Positions 18,905-27,289 of a DNA stretch of 39,737 nucleotides are shown here, one piece after another. The notes under the pieces were generated by a model, which ran no database searches, was not told the DNA's origin, and saw only the letters and a list, made by a program, of their open reading frames with translations. Made by a program: the position numbers and the translations under genes. This DNA is from Streptomyces albus subsp. chlorinus (GTDB lineage: Bacteria > Actinomycetota > Actinomycetes > Streptomycetales > Streptomycetaceae), in NCBI RefSeq assembly GCF_013302895.1, contig NZ_VJOK01000001.1, positions 4,688,103 to 4,727,839 of the forward strand. Direction: 5' to 3'. Each line of letters begins with the position of its first letter. Within the stretch, counting starts at the first letter, position 1.

Positions 18905-19420
18905 TCAGCGCACCCAGCCCGTGTAGCCCTTTCCGAGGGTCTGGGCCTTCTCCGCCGGACGCGGCCGGGCGCTGCCGTCTACCGCGGCGGAGACGGCCCG
19001 CACCAGCCAGGCGTTGACCGACAGCCCCTCGCGGGACGCGGCCTCCTCGGCGCGGGCCTTGAGGCGGGCCGGCAGGCGCAGGTTGACGCGGGCGGTGCCG
19101 CCCTCGTCGTCGGCCGGCACCGGGGCCGCGAGGGGTTCGGCGGGTGCGGCGGGCTCCGCGGGTGCGGCGCCGTCGGTGGGCGGCGGGGTGACCACGAAGT
19201 CGGGGTCGAGCCCGCGCAGCCGCACGTCGACCGAGCCGGGGGCGAGTTCGCGGGTGATCTCGTCCATCGCGGCGGAGAGCACGTTGAGCATGGTCAGCCG
19301 GGTGGCCGATTCCAGTGCCGCGGTGAGCCGCTCGGCCACCTCGCGGGCTTCGTCACCGCCGGCTTCGGCGGCCACCGCGAGGTCGCGGCGGAGGGTGTCG
19401 ACGTACGGGGTGAGATCCAT
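18905..19420 (-). CDS. Ribbon-helix-helix regulator (HicB/CopG-like)
   Basis: A 171-residue protein. The ATG at 19420 starts MDLTPYVDTLRRDLAVAAEAGGDEAREVAERL. The N-terminal ~65 residues are helical; a Pro/Ala-rich linker follows. Residues about 113-145 form the RHH motif TARVNLRLPARLKARAEEAA/SREGLSVNAWLVRAVSAAV, a beta strand followed by two helices. No toxin gene of HicA type is nearby, so a plain transcription factor is more likely than an antitoxin. There is no Shine-Dalgarno sequence before the ATG and an inverted repeat ends 11 bp upstream, which suggests a leaderless or nearly leaderless, self-repressed transcript. It heads the DUF4097-ABC exporter cluster. Confidence 0.85.
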   Translation of the reverse strand: MDLTPYVDTLRRDLAVAAEAGGDEAREVAERLTAALESATRLTMLNVLSAAMDEITRELAPGSVDVRLRGLDPDFVVTPPPTDGAAPAEPAAPAEPLAAPVPADDEGGTARVNLRLPARLKARAEEAASREGLSVNAWLVRAVSAAVDGSARPRPAEKAQTLGKGYTGWVR

Positions 19421-19430
19421 GGCGTTATGG

Positions 19431-19448
19431 TGGCACCACAATGGTGCC
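19431..19448. promoter_or_regulatory. Inverted TGGCACCA/TGGTGCC box pair next to the RHH start
   Basis: GGCACCA (19432-19438), CAA, TGGTGCC (19442-19448): a perfect 7-bp inverted repeat with a three-base gap, 11 bp upstream of the RHH start codon. The same half-site recurs further upstream. Confidence 0.7.
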
Positions 19449-19568
19449 GTGTGCAAGTCCCTCCGGCGCCAACTGGGAAGCTCGCCGCGCTGTCACCGCT
19501 GTGACCTGGGAAGACGGAACGGAAATTGATCCCGGGGAAATGGTGTCAAGGGCGCCCCGGGGGGCTGA

Positions 19569-19638
19569 TGGCACACGGAAAGGCGCCACCTGGCACCATG
19601 TGGCACCGCCTGGCGTTATGTGGTGCCAGGTGGTGCCA
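19569..19638. promoter_or_regulatory. Distal operator array: TGGCACCA boxes at 10-bp phasing
   Basis: TGGCACCA at 19591, TGGCACCg at 19601, then TGGTGCCA at 19621 and again at 19631. Starts are 10, 20 and 10 bp apart, so all boxes face one side of the helix. The left pair is in inverted orientation to the right pair. A weaker TGGCACAC lies at 19569. Confidence 0.7.
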
Positions 19639-19640
19639 TC

Positions 19641-19690
19641 CGGTGTCGGATGGCGCTGTGCGGTGTCGGATGGCGCTGTGCGGTGTCGCG
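19641..19690. repeat. 20-bp tandem repeat continuing the array
   Basis: CGGTGTCGGATGGCGCTGTG occurs at 19641-19660 and 19661-19680, followed by a partial copy CGGTGTCGCGCGGTGCC. Each unit holds a degenerate GGTGtC/TGGCGC box, keeping the 10/20-bp spacing of the neighbouring boxes. Confidence 0.8.
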
Positions 19691-19746
19691 CGGTGCCGCG
19701 GGCGCCGCCGCGGGCGGCCGGCCGCCCGCCGCGCGGTGCCGGTGCC

Positions 19747-20544
19747 CTAGACCGATTCGGAGGGCGGCTGGTCCTGCTGGGAGTGCTCGAAGTGCCGGCG
19801 GAGCTTCTCGACGGGCACGGTGCGCTCCTTGGGCGGGGTGCCGCGGGGGACCGGCCGGTCGAAGCGGCCGAGGTCGATCTCGTCGTGGTCGCGGCCCGAC
19901 CGGCGCTCCAGGCGCAGCGGGTAGGGCTTGCCGTCGGCGGAGACGTGCATCGTCACGCGCGCCTCCTCCTGGGTGCGGGTGACGGGGACGGAGCGGTGTC
20001 CGCCGACCCGGCCCTGCCGGCCGCGCTTCCAGCGCGGGCCCGGGGTGGCCATCGCGCCGGAGGCGGCGCGGAAGGCGTCGAGGTCGCAGGCGGTGGCCAG
20101 GCCCTTGCCGCCGAGGTCGTCGTCGCGGGCGGAGCCCTTGATGTAGCGGCCCTTGAACTCCCGTGCCGCCTGTGCGCCCGCCTCGGGGCCGAGCTGGCCC
20201 TTCCAGAAGGCGGCGTCGGGCTTGAGCCAGACCGTGTCGCCGTGCTTGATCAGCCGAACCGAGCCGCGGCCGGGGACGGAGACTTTTCCGGAGCAGTTCG
20301 CCTTTTCGTCCAGCGTGAGATTGAGCCGGAGATCGGGGGCCGCCATTCTCACTCGCAGGGAGCGGGCGGAATTCAGTTCGTTCGAGGCTTTTTCCGCTAT
20401 TTCCTCACCCGACAACTCTGCGATATCGGGTCCGTCACGCTCCGTCGCCGTGGGGGAGGCATGGGCCGGGGTCAGAAGTCCGCCGGAGGTCGTCGTCGCA
20501 GCGCATACGACCACGAGCAGGGCTGTGCGGTGCTGCTTGCGCAT
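19747..20544 (-). CDS. Secreted LolA/LppX-like protein
   Basis: A 265-residue protein with a Sec signal peptide: MRKQHR, a hydrophobic core LLVVVCAATTTSGGLL and a likely cleavage after AHA (TPAHA|SPTA). The mature part begins with a helix typical of this fold (EEIAEKASNELNSARSLRVRMAAPDLRLNLTLD). It continues with RGSVRLIKHGDTVWLKPDAAFWKGQLG, YIKGSARDDDLGGKGLATACDLDAF and VTMHVSADGKPYPLRLERR, the order of the LolA/LppX-like sugar- or lipid-binding family. No lipobox is visible. GGAGC lies 8 bases before the ATG. It is divergent from the betaine genes. Confidence 0.78.
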   Translation of the reverse strand: MRKQHRTALLVVVCAATTTSGGLLTPAHASPTATERDGPDIAELSGEEIAEKASNELNSARSLRVRMAAPDLRLNLTLDEKANCSGKVSVPGRGSVRLIKHGDTVWLKPDAAFWKGQLGPEAGAQAAREFKGRYIKGSARDDDLGGKGLATACDLDAFRAASGAMATPGPRWKRGRQGRVGGHRSVPVTRTQEEARVTMHVSADGKPYPLRLERRSGRDHDEIDLGRFDRPVPRGTPPKERTVPVEKLRRHFEHSQQDQPPSESV

Positions 20545-20619
20545 GAGATGGCTCCGATCCGCCGTGGGGAGTCAGGGGGCGGTGTCCCGGCGCACCCGAC
20601 CCGCCATATCGGGACAAAG

Positions 20620-20636
20620 ACGTACTCACCGTACGT
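20620..20636. promoter_or_regulatory. Palindrome in the betaine / LolA-like divergent region
   Basis: ACGTAC (20620-20625), five bases, GTACGT (20631-20636). A wider inverted pair, TGTCCCG near 20584 and CGGGACA near 20610, lies beside it. It sits 75 bp upstream of the LolA-like start and 185 bp upstream of the dehydrogenase start. It is a candidate repressor site; the regulator is not in this window. Confidence 0.4.
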
Positions 20637-20820
20637 TCCTCCGAGGGGTGGCGCACTTCGACCCGTGATGAAGCCCACTTGTCATCGAATTTTGGACATG
20701 AGATCGGAAGGACGGGGCAGGGTTCCGGACTGCCATCTGCCCGAAAGGCGTGGCAAAGCCCCGCGCCGGGGCGCCGGGATTCTCCCGGGGAAAGCAGGAG
20801 CAAGGAAGGCAGTACCAAAG

Positions 20821-22323
20821 GTGTCCGTTCTGGAGAGCTTGCACATTGACGGCACGTGGCGGGCGGCCGCGGCCGGCGGCACGCGGGAGGTGCTGGACCC
20901 CGCGGACGCCACCACGCTCGCCGTCGTCGCCGAGGGTGACGCAGCGGACACCGACGCGGCCGTCGCCGCCGCCCGGCGTGCCTTCGACGAGGGGCCGTGG
21001 CCGCACACCCCGACCGCCGAGCGGGCCGCACTGCTGCGCCGCGTCGCCGACCTGCTGCAGCGCGACCGCGAGGAGATCGCGCTGACCGAGTCCCGCGACA
21101 CCGGCAAGACCCTCGAAGAGGGCCGGGTGGACGTGGACGACGTGACGAACGCGTTCCGCCACTTCGCCGACCTGGTGATGCACGAGTCCGGCGGCCGTGT
21201 CGTGGACGCGGGCAGCCCGGACGTGCACAGCGTCGTCGTCCACGAGCCCGTCGGCGTCTGCGCGCTGGTCACTCCCTGGAACTACCCCCTCCTCCAGGCG
21301 TCCTGGAAGATCGCCCCGGCGCTGGCCGCGGGCAACACGTTCGTGATCAAGCCCAGCGAGGTCACCCCGCTGTCCACCGTCCACCTGGTCAAGCTGCTGG
21401 TGGAGGCCGGGCTCCCGGCGGGGGCCGCCAATCTGGTGACCGGCGCGGGCCTCCCCGTCGGCCAGCGCCTGGCCGAGCACCCGGACGTGGACCTCTTCTC
21501 CTTCACCGGCGGGCTGGTCAGCGGCACCAAGGCCGGTGCCGCCGCCGTCGCCGGGGCCAAGAAGGTCGCCCTGGAGCTGGGCGGCAAGAACCCCAACGTC
21601 GTCTTCGCCGACGCCTGCGCCACCGAGGAGGGCTTCGACACCGCCGTCGACCAGGCGCTGAACGCCGCCTTCATCCACAGCGGCCAGGTGTGCTCGGCGG
21701 GCGCCCGGCTGATCATCGAGGAGTCCGTCAAGGACCGCTTCGTGGCCGAGCTGGCCTCCCGCGCCGAGCGCATCAGGCTGGGGCGCGGCACCGAGAAGGG
21801 CGTCGAGTGCGGGCCGCTGGTCTCCCGGCAGCAGCTGGAGAAGACCGAGGCGTACGTCGCCTCCGCGCTGCAGGAGGGAGCCGAGCTGCGGTGCGGCGGC
21901 ACGCGCCCGGAGCCGTCCGAGGTGCGGCCCGCGAGCGGCTACTTCTACAGCCCGACGGTGCTCGACAACTGCCACCGCGGGATGCGGGTCGTCCGCGAGG
22001 AGACGTTCGGGCCGATCCTGACGGTGGAGACCTTCCGCACCGAGGACGAGGCCGTCACGCTGGCCAACGACACCGAGTACGGCCTCGCGGGCGCCGTTTT
22101 CTCCGGCGACACGGCCCGGGCGCGCCGGGTCGCCGCGCGGCTGCGCCACGGCACGGTGTGGATCAACGACTTCCACCCCTATCTGCCGCAGGCCGAGTGG
22201 GGAGGTTTCGGCAAGTCCGGCATCGGCCGCGAGCTGGGCCCCCACGGTCTGGCCGAGTACCGCGAGACCAAGCACGTGTACGAGAACCTGCGGCCGGCCC
22301 CGGTCCGCTGGTTCTCCGGCTGA
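20821..22323 (+). CDS. Betaine aldehyde dehydrogenase family protein
   Basis: A 500-residue NAD(P)-dependent aldehyde dehydrogenase, probably oxidising betaine aldehyde to glycine betaine. The GTG at 20821 starts VSVLESLHIDGTWR; sequence upstream in the frame is not protein-like. Motifs in order: VTPWNYPLLQASWKIAPALAAGNTFVIKPSE, FTGGLVSGTKAG at the NAD loop, LELGGKNPN with the general base E252, SGQVCSAGARL with the nucleophile C291, and EETFGPILTVETF. It precedes a choline-oxidase-like gene and a glycine-betaine importer, which supports the substrate assignment. A hairpin separates it from the next gene. Confidence 0.92.
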   Translation: MSVLESLHIDGTWRAAAAGGTREVLDPADATTLAVVAEGDAADTDAAVAAARRAFDEGPWPHTPTAERAALLRRVADLLQRDREEIALTESRDTGKTLEEGRVDVDDVTNAFRHFADLVMHESGGRVVDAGSPDVHSVVVHEPVGVCALVTPWNYPLLQASWKIAPALAAGNTFVIKPSEVTPLSTVHLVKLLVEAGLPAGAANLVTGAGLPVGQRLAEHPDVDLFSFTGGLVSGTKAGAAAVAGAKKVALELGGKNPNVVFADACATEEGFDTAVDQALNAAFIHSGQVCSAGARLIIEESVKDRFVAELASRAERIRLGRGTEKGVECGPLVSRQQLEKTEAYVASALQEGAELRCGGTRPEPSEVRPASGYFYSPTVLDNCHRGMRVVREETFGPILTVETFRTEDEAVTLANDTEYGLAGAVFSGDTARARRVAARLRHGTVWINDFHPYLPQAEWGGFGKSGIGRELGPHGLAEYRETKHVYENLRPAPVRWFSG

Positions 22324-22346
22324 GCCCCCCGAGTTCGCCCCGACCC

Positions 22347-22412
22347 CCACGGACCACAGAGCCACGGACCACAGAGCGCGACGGCGGCTCACCCCCACCC
22401 CGGGAGCCGCCG
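22347..22412 (+). promoter_or_regulatory. Direct repeat and hairpin between dehydrogenase and oxidase genes
   Basis: CCACGGACCACAGAG occurs twice back to back (22347-22361, 22362-22376). CGGCGGCTC (22382-22390) pairs with GAGCCGCCG (22404-22412) around a 13-base loop. It may lower read-through into the next gene or act as an RNA processing site. The next start has AAGGAGA about 11 bases upstream. Confidence 0.45.
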
Positions 22413-22486
22413 CGGCGCACCCGTATCACCAGCGAGTTCCCAGTCCCCGTCAGTCCCCCGCACGTCCCAAGGAGAGCAGTACCGCT

Positions 22487-24043
22487 ATGTCCAGCTATGA
22501 CTACGTCATCGTCGGAGGTGGGACGGCCGGCTCGGTGATCGCCTCACGGCTCGCCGAGGACCCGGACGTCTCCGTCGCCCTCATCGAAGGCGGGCCCTCG
22601 GACATCGACCGGCCCGAGGTGCTCACCCTCCGCAAGTGGCTGGGCCTGCTGGGCGGCGAGCTCGACTACGAGTACACGACCACCGAACAGCCGCGCGGCA
22701 ACTCGCACATCCTGCACAGCCGCGCCAAGGTGCTGGGCGGCTGCTCCTCCCACAACACGCTGATCTCCTTCAAGCCGCTGCCCTCCGACTGGGACGAGTG
22801 GGAGGCCGGCGGAGCGGCCGGCTGGGGCGCCAAGGACATGGAGCCCTACTTCGGCAGGCTGCGCAACAACATCGTGCGCGTCGCCAAGAAGGACCAGAAC
22901 GCCATCGCGCAGGACTGGATCGACGCCGTCAAGGAGGCCCTGGACGTTCCCGAGGTCGTCGGCTTCAACGACCAGCCGTTCGAGGAGGGCGTCGGCTTCT
23001 TCGACCTGTCCTACCACCCGGAGAACAACAAGCGCTCCTCCGCCTCGGTGGCCTACCTCCACCCCCACATCGAGGCCGGCGACCGCCCCAACCTGCACCT
23101 CCTGCTGGAGACCTGGGCGTTCAGGCTGGAGGTGGGCGGCGAGGACGGCAAGACCGTCACCGGCGTCCACGTCCGCACCAAGGACGGCGAGGAGAAGCTG
23201 CTGACCGCCGGCCGCGAGGTGCTGGTGTGCGCGGGCGCCATCGACACGCCGCGCCTGCTGATGCACTCGGGCATCGGGAAGAGGGAGGACCTTCAGGCGC
23301 TGGGCATCCCCGTCGTGCACGACCTGCCGGGCGTGGGGGAGAACCTCATCGACCACCCCGAGTCGGTGATCGTGTGGGAGACGAACGGGCCGATCCCGGA
23401 CAACTCCGCGATGGACTCCGACGCGGGCCTGTTCGTCAAGCGGGACCCGGACCACAAGGGCCCGGACCTGATGTTCCACTTCTACCAGATCCCCTTCACC
23501 GACAACCCCGAGCGACTGGGCTACGAGCGCCCCGAGCACGGCGTGTCGATGACCCCCAACATCCCCAAGTCGCGCTCCCGCGGCCGGGTCTACCTCACCT
23601 CCGCCGACCCGGAGGTCAAGCCGGCGCTGGACTTCAAGTACTTCGAGGACGAGGACGACTACGACGGCCGGACGCTGGTGGACGGCATCAAGCTGGCCCG
23701 CGAGGTCGCCCGGGCCGAGCCGTTCAGGAAGTGGCTCAAGCGCGAGGTCTTCCCCGGCCCCGAGGTCACCGACGACGAGGAGATCAGCGAACTGGTGCGC
23801 AAGGCCGCGCACACCGTCTACCACCCGGCGGGCACCTGCCGGATGGGCGCCGAGGACGACGCGCTCGCCGTCGTCGATCCCAGGCTGCGGGTCCGCGGCC
23901 TGTCGGGCATCCGCATCGCGGACGCCTCCGTCTTCCCGACCATGCCCGCCGTCAACCCGATGATCGGCGTGCTGATGCTCGGCGAGAAGGCGGTCGATCT
24001 GCTCCGAGACGATTCGACTACGGCACCGGGAGGTGTTGCGTGA
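22487..24043 (+). CDS. GMC flavoenzyme, choline oxidase/dehydrogenase
   Basis: A 518-residue FAD enzyme oxidising choline to betaine aldehyde. It opens with the FAD loop [34 protein letters not shown] contains H89, at the place where Arthrobacter choline oxidase binds FAD covalently (its His99). [10 protein letters not shown] carries E292 (equivalent to the choline-binding Glu312). [10 protein letters not shown] keeps the His of LMMHYGSVPF. The catalytic [13 protein letters not shown] has H446, and VNPMIGVLM has N490. These features point to an oxidase-type protein rather than an E. coli BetA-type dehydrogenase, which lacks the SSHN His; this is inferred from remembered sequences. The stop overlaps the next ATG. 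Confidence 0.9.
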   Translation: MSSYDYVIVGGGTAGSVIASRLAEDPDVSVALIEGGPSDIDRPEVLTLRKWLGLLGGELDYEYTTTEQPRGNSHILHSRAKVLGGCSSHNTLISFKPLPSDWDEWEAGGAAGWGAKDMEPYFGRLRNNIVRVAKKDQNAIAQDWIDAVKEALDVPEVVGFNDQPFEEGVGFFDLSYHPENNKRSSASVAYLHPHIEAGDRPNLHLLLETWAFRLEVGGEDGKTVTGVHVRTKDGEEKLLTAGREVLVCAGAIDTPRLLMHSGIGKREDLQALGIPVVHDLPGVGENLIDHPESVIVWETNGPIPDNSAMDSDAGLFVKRDPDHKGPDLMFHFYQIPFTDNPERLGYERPEHGVSMTPNIPKSRSRGRVYLTSADPEVKPALDFKYFEDEDDYDGRTLVDGIKLAREVARAEPFRKWLKREVFPGPEVTDDEEISELVRKAAHTVYHPAGTCRMGAEDDALAVVDPRLRVRGLSGIRIADASVFPTMPAVNPMIGVLMLGEKAVDLLRDDSTTAPGGVA

Positions 24044-25206
24044 TGTCCGAGACCGCACCGGCCACAGCGACCGCCGGGAACACCCAGTCCCCCGACGCGG
24101 CCCAGCGCCCCGTCTTCTCCGTCCGCAACCTGTGGAAGGTCTTCGGCCCCAAGGCCCACCGGATCCCGCGGGACGCCTCCGTGGGGGGACTGTCCCAGGC
24201 GGAGATGCGGGAGAGGACCGGCTGCACCGCCGCCGTGCGCGACGTCTCCTTCGACGTGCACAAGGGCGAGGTGTTCGTCGTCATGGGCCTGTCGGGCTCC
24301 GGCAAGTCCACCCTGGTGCGCTGTCTGACCCGGCTGATCGAGCCCACCGCGGGCACCCTGGAGTTCAACGGCGACGACGTCCTCGGCATGGGCAAGGAGG
24401 CGCTGCGCGAGCTGCGCCGGCACCGGGCCTCCATGGTGTTCCAGAACTTCGGCCTGCTGCCGCACCGCACGGTCGTCGACAACGTCGCCTACGGGCTGGA
24501 GATCCAGGGCGTCGGCAAGGCCGAACGGCGCGAGCGCGCCGCCGAGATGGTCGCCAAGGTCGGCCTGGAGGGCCTGGGCGAGCGCCGCCCCGGCCAGCTC
24601 TCCGGCGGCCAGCAGCAGCGCGTCGGCCTGGCCCGCGCCCTGGCGGTCGATCCCGAGGTGCTGCTCTTCGACGAGCCGTTCAGCGCCCTCGACCCGCTGA
24701 TCCGCCGCGACATGCAGGAGGAGGTCATCCGGCTCCACCGCGAGGAGGGCCGCACGATGGTCTTCATCACCCACGACCTGTCGGAGGCCCTGCGCCTGGG
24801 CGACCGCATCGCGCTGATGCGCGACGGCGAGGTCGTCCAGCTCGGCACCCCCGAGGAGATCGTCGCCAACCCGGCCGACGACTACGTCCGCGACTTCGTC
24901 CGCGACGTTCCGCGCGAGCAGGTCATCTCCGTGCGCCGCGCCATGCGCCGGGCGAAGGACGCCGAGGCCGAGACGGGCGCCGCGCTCGCCCCCGACACGC
25001 TGGTCGCCGACGCCATCGAGGCCGTCGCCCGCACCGGCGAGACCGCCCGCGTCGTGGAGAACGGCCGCACCATCGGCGTCGTGGACGACGCGCGCCTCCT
25101 CAGCGTCGTCGCCGGCCTCGACCAGGGCCACGACGGGGACCCCGGCCAGGGTCCCGGCCGGGGCAGGGGCGAGGACGGCGAAGCCAAGGAGGTGGCCGCC
25201 GTATGA
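24043..25206 (+). CDS. Glycine betaine/proline ABC importer ATPase (OpuAA/ProV-like)
   Basis: A 387-residue ATPase. The ATG at 24043 overlaps the upstream stop (TGATG) and has GGGAGG 8 bases upstream. The typical N-terminus [18 protein letters not shown] precedes a ProV-type insertion ([21 protein letters not shown]). Walker A is [15 protein letters not shown], the Q-loop [22 protein letters not shown], the signature [15 protein letters not shown] and Walker [20 protein letters not shown], with the switch His in [10 protein letters not shown]. After residue ~270 there is a short CBS-like segment ([36 protein letters not shown]), only about one of the usual two repeats, then a Gly/Asp-rich tail. 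Confidence 0.94.
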   Translation: MSETAPATATAGNTQSPDAAQRPVFSVRNLWKVFGPKAHRIPRDASVGGLSQAEMRERTGCTAAVRDVSFDVHKGEVFVVMGLSGSGKSTLVRCLTRLIEPTAGTLEFNGDDVLGMGKEALRELRRHRASMVFQNFGLLPHRTVVDNVAYGLEIQGVGKAERRERAAEMVAKVGLEGLGERRPGQLSGGQQQRVGLARALAVDPEVLLFDEPFSALDPLIRRDMQEEVIRLHREEGRTMVFITHDLSEALRLGDRIALMRDGEVVQLGTPEEIVANPADDYVRDFVRDVPREQVISVRRAMRRAKDAEAETGAALAPDTLVADAIEAVARTGETARVVENGRTIGVVDDARLLSVVAGLDQGHDGDPGQGPGRGRGEDGEAKEVAAV

Positions 25207-25243
25207 GAAGCGCGCGCACCCGTCTCCCGGCCGAGGGGCTGAT

Positions 25244-27289
25244 ATGAGCACCACCACCCTGCCGCAGCGGGCGGAGGAGAAGACGGCGACGCCGCCGGCC
25301 CCCGCACCCGTGAGCGGCGCCCGCGCACTGCTGGCCCGCCCCGCGTTCTGGGCGCTGCTGGTCGTCGTCGTGGCCCTGGTCGCCGGCGCGTTGGCCCTCG
25401 ACGGCGACTGGCCCCACGCGCTGGACCAGTCCCACCGCGTCAAGGGCTGGCTGGACGACGCCGGCAACTGGCTGACCGACAACCGCGCCAAGAGCTGGGT
25501 CTTCCTCTACGTCCTGCTGCACATCAGCAACGGGGCCGAGGGCGGCGTCGACTACGTCTTCACCTTCCTCAACAACCTGGGCTGGCTGGGCGTCACCGCG
25601 CTGGCCACCGCCGTCTCCTGGTACGTGTCCGGCGCCGGGCTGCGGGCACGCCCGCTGCGCATCGCCCTGCTGACCGCCTGCACCTTCGCCGCCTTCGGCG
25701 TGCTGGGCCTGTGGGACTACGCCATGTCCACCCTCGCCCTGATGGTGGTGGCCGTCGCCGTCTCCGCCGTCATCGGCGTGCTGCTCGGCCTGGTCGCCGG
25801 CCTCTCCGAGAGGGGCGACCGGACCCTGCGGCCGGTGTTCGACACCATGCAGGTGATGCCGGCGTTCGCCTACCTGCTGCCGCTGGTGCTGATCTTCGGC
25901 ATCGGCTCGCCCGCCGCGCTGGTCTCCACCGTCATCTACGCCGCGCCCCCCATGGCCCGCCTCACCTCGCTGGGTCTGCGCGGTGCCGACCCGGCCGCGC
26001 TGGAGGCGTCCCGCTCGCTGGGCGCCGGCGCCTGGCAGCGGCTGTGGACCGCGCGGCTGCCGCTGGCCCGCAAGGAGATGCTGCTCGGCCTCAACCAGAC
26101 GATCATGATGGCGCTGTCCATGGTCGTCATGGCCTCCGTCATCGGCGCGGGCGGCCTGGGCGACAAGGTCTACCAGGCGCTGTCCAAGGACAACGTGGGT
26201 ATGGCGCTGGTCGCCGGCATCTGCATCGTCCTCATCGCCATCTGGCTCGACCGGGTCACCGCCGCCGCCGGCGACCGGCTGGAGACCTCCGCCGGCACCA
26301 CGCGCACGGCCGGTGACGCGGGCGCGGTCAGCCTGGAGAAGCTGGGCGGCGCGCTGGCCTGGGGCCTGTTCGTCGTCTTCGCCGTCGTCGGCACCCTCGC
26401 CGGGCCCGTCGGCGAGCGCTCCTGGCCGGTGAACTGGAGCCTGTCCCTCTCCGCGCCGCTGACCCGGGGCATCGAGTCCTTCACCAAGGCCATCTCCGAC
26501 GGGGTGCCCGTCCTGGGCGGCACCGACGTGTGGGCCTCGCACTTCACCTCCTGGGTGCTCAACCCCATGCGGGACGCCATGCAGGCCGCACCCTGGTGGG
26601 GCGTGCTGCTGCTGGTGGCCGTCCTCGCCTGGCTGGCCGGATCCTGGCGGGCCGCGCTGACCAGCGTGCTCTCGCTCGGCGTCATCGGCGTGCTGGGGCT
26701 GTGGAGCAAGTCGATGGACACCCTCTCGCAGGTGATCGTCTCGGTGGTCTGCACCCTGGTGGCCGGCGTGGTCATCGGCATCCTGGCGGCCCGCTCCCGC
26801 TGGGTGATGCGGCTGATCCGCCCGGTGCTCGACGTCATGCAGACCATGCCGCAGTTCGTCTACCTGGTACCCGTGGTGGCGCTGGTCGGCGTCGGCCGCC
26901 CCGCCGCCATCCTCGCCGCGGTGGTCTACGCGCTGCCCGCCGTCATCCGCATCACCGCGCAGGGCCTGCGCTCCGTCGACCCGGCGGCCCTGGAGGCGTC
27001 CCGCTCGCTGGGCGGCACCACCTGGCAGCAACTGCGCCAGGTGCAGCTCCCCCTGGCCCGGCCCTCGCTGATGCTGGCCTGCAACCAGGGCGTCGTCCTG
27101 GTCCTGGCCATCGTCGTCATCGGCGGTCTGGTCGGCGGCGGGGCGCTCGGCTACGACGTCGTCTACGGGCTCCAGAAGAGCGACCTGGGCGTCGGCCTCT
27201 CGGCCGGTGTCGCCATCGTCTGCCTGGGCCTGATGCTCGACCGGCTCACCCAGTCCGCGGGCACCGGCAAGCGCGGAGGTACGAAGTGA
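25244..27289 (+). CDS. Internally duplicated glycine betaine ABC permease (two ProW domains)
   Basis: A 681-residue permease holding two complete BPD_transp_1 domains. Domain 1 (about 140-345) has PVFDTMQVMPAFAYLLPLVLIFGIG and LRGADPAALEASRSLGAGAWQ. Domain 2 (about 480-670) has PVLDVMQTMPQFVYLVPVVALVGVG and LRSVDPAALEASRSLGGTTWQ. Each has the EAA coupling loop (DPAALEASRSLG...LPLAR). About 14 membrane segments are expected. The importer probably has both membrane halves on one chain. The ATG at 25244 follows the ATPase stop by 37 bp. The 3' end overlaps the lipoprotein gene as GTGA. Confidence 0.94.
   Translation: MSTTTLPQRAEEKTATPPAPAPVSGARALLARPAFWALLVVVVALVAGALALDGDWPHALDQSHRVKGWLDDAGNWLTDNRAKSWVFLYVLLHISNGAEGGVDYVFTFLNNLGWLGVTALATAVSWYVSGAGLRARPLRIALLTACTFAAFGVLGLWDYAMSTLALMVVAVAVSAVIGVLLGLVAGLSERGDRTLRPVFDTMQVMPAFAYLLPLVLIFGIGSPAALVSTVIYAAPPMARLTSLGLRGADPAALEASRSLGAGAWQRLWTARLPLARKEMLLGLNQTIMMALSMVVMASVIGAGGLGDKVYQALSKDNVGMALVAGICIVLIAIWLDRVTAAAGDRLETSAGTTRTAGDAGAVSLEKLGGALAWGLFVVFAVVGTLAGPVGERSWPVNWSLSLSAPLTRGIESFTKAISDGVPVLGGTDVWASHFTSWVLNPMRDAMQAAPWWGVLLLVAVLAWLAGSWRAALTSVLSLGVIGVLGLWSKSMDTLSQVIVSVVCTLVAGVVIGILAARSRWVMRLIRPVLDVMQTMPQFVYLVPVVALVGVGRPAAILAAVVYALPAVIRITAQGLRSVDPAALEASRSLGGTTWQQLRQVQLPLARPSLMLACNQGVVLVLAIVVIGGLVGGGALGYDVVYGLQKSDLGVGLSAGVAIVCLGLMLDRLTQSAGTGKRGGTK

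Larger units (their letters stand above)
19421..19746. other. Promoter region of the RHH cluster with operator array
   Basis: 326 bp between the LolA-like stop and the RHH start (both minus strand), with no credible gene. It contains the TGGCACCA box array at 19431-19448 and 19569-19638 and a 20-bp tandem repeat at 19641-19680, described separately. Confidence 0.8.

Noticed and set aside
18905..19420. HicAB toxin-antitoxin module
   Set aside because: Only the RHH protein is present. The neighbours are a DUF4097 protein and an ABC exporter, and no small HicA-like toxin frame is visible.
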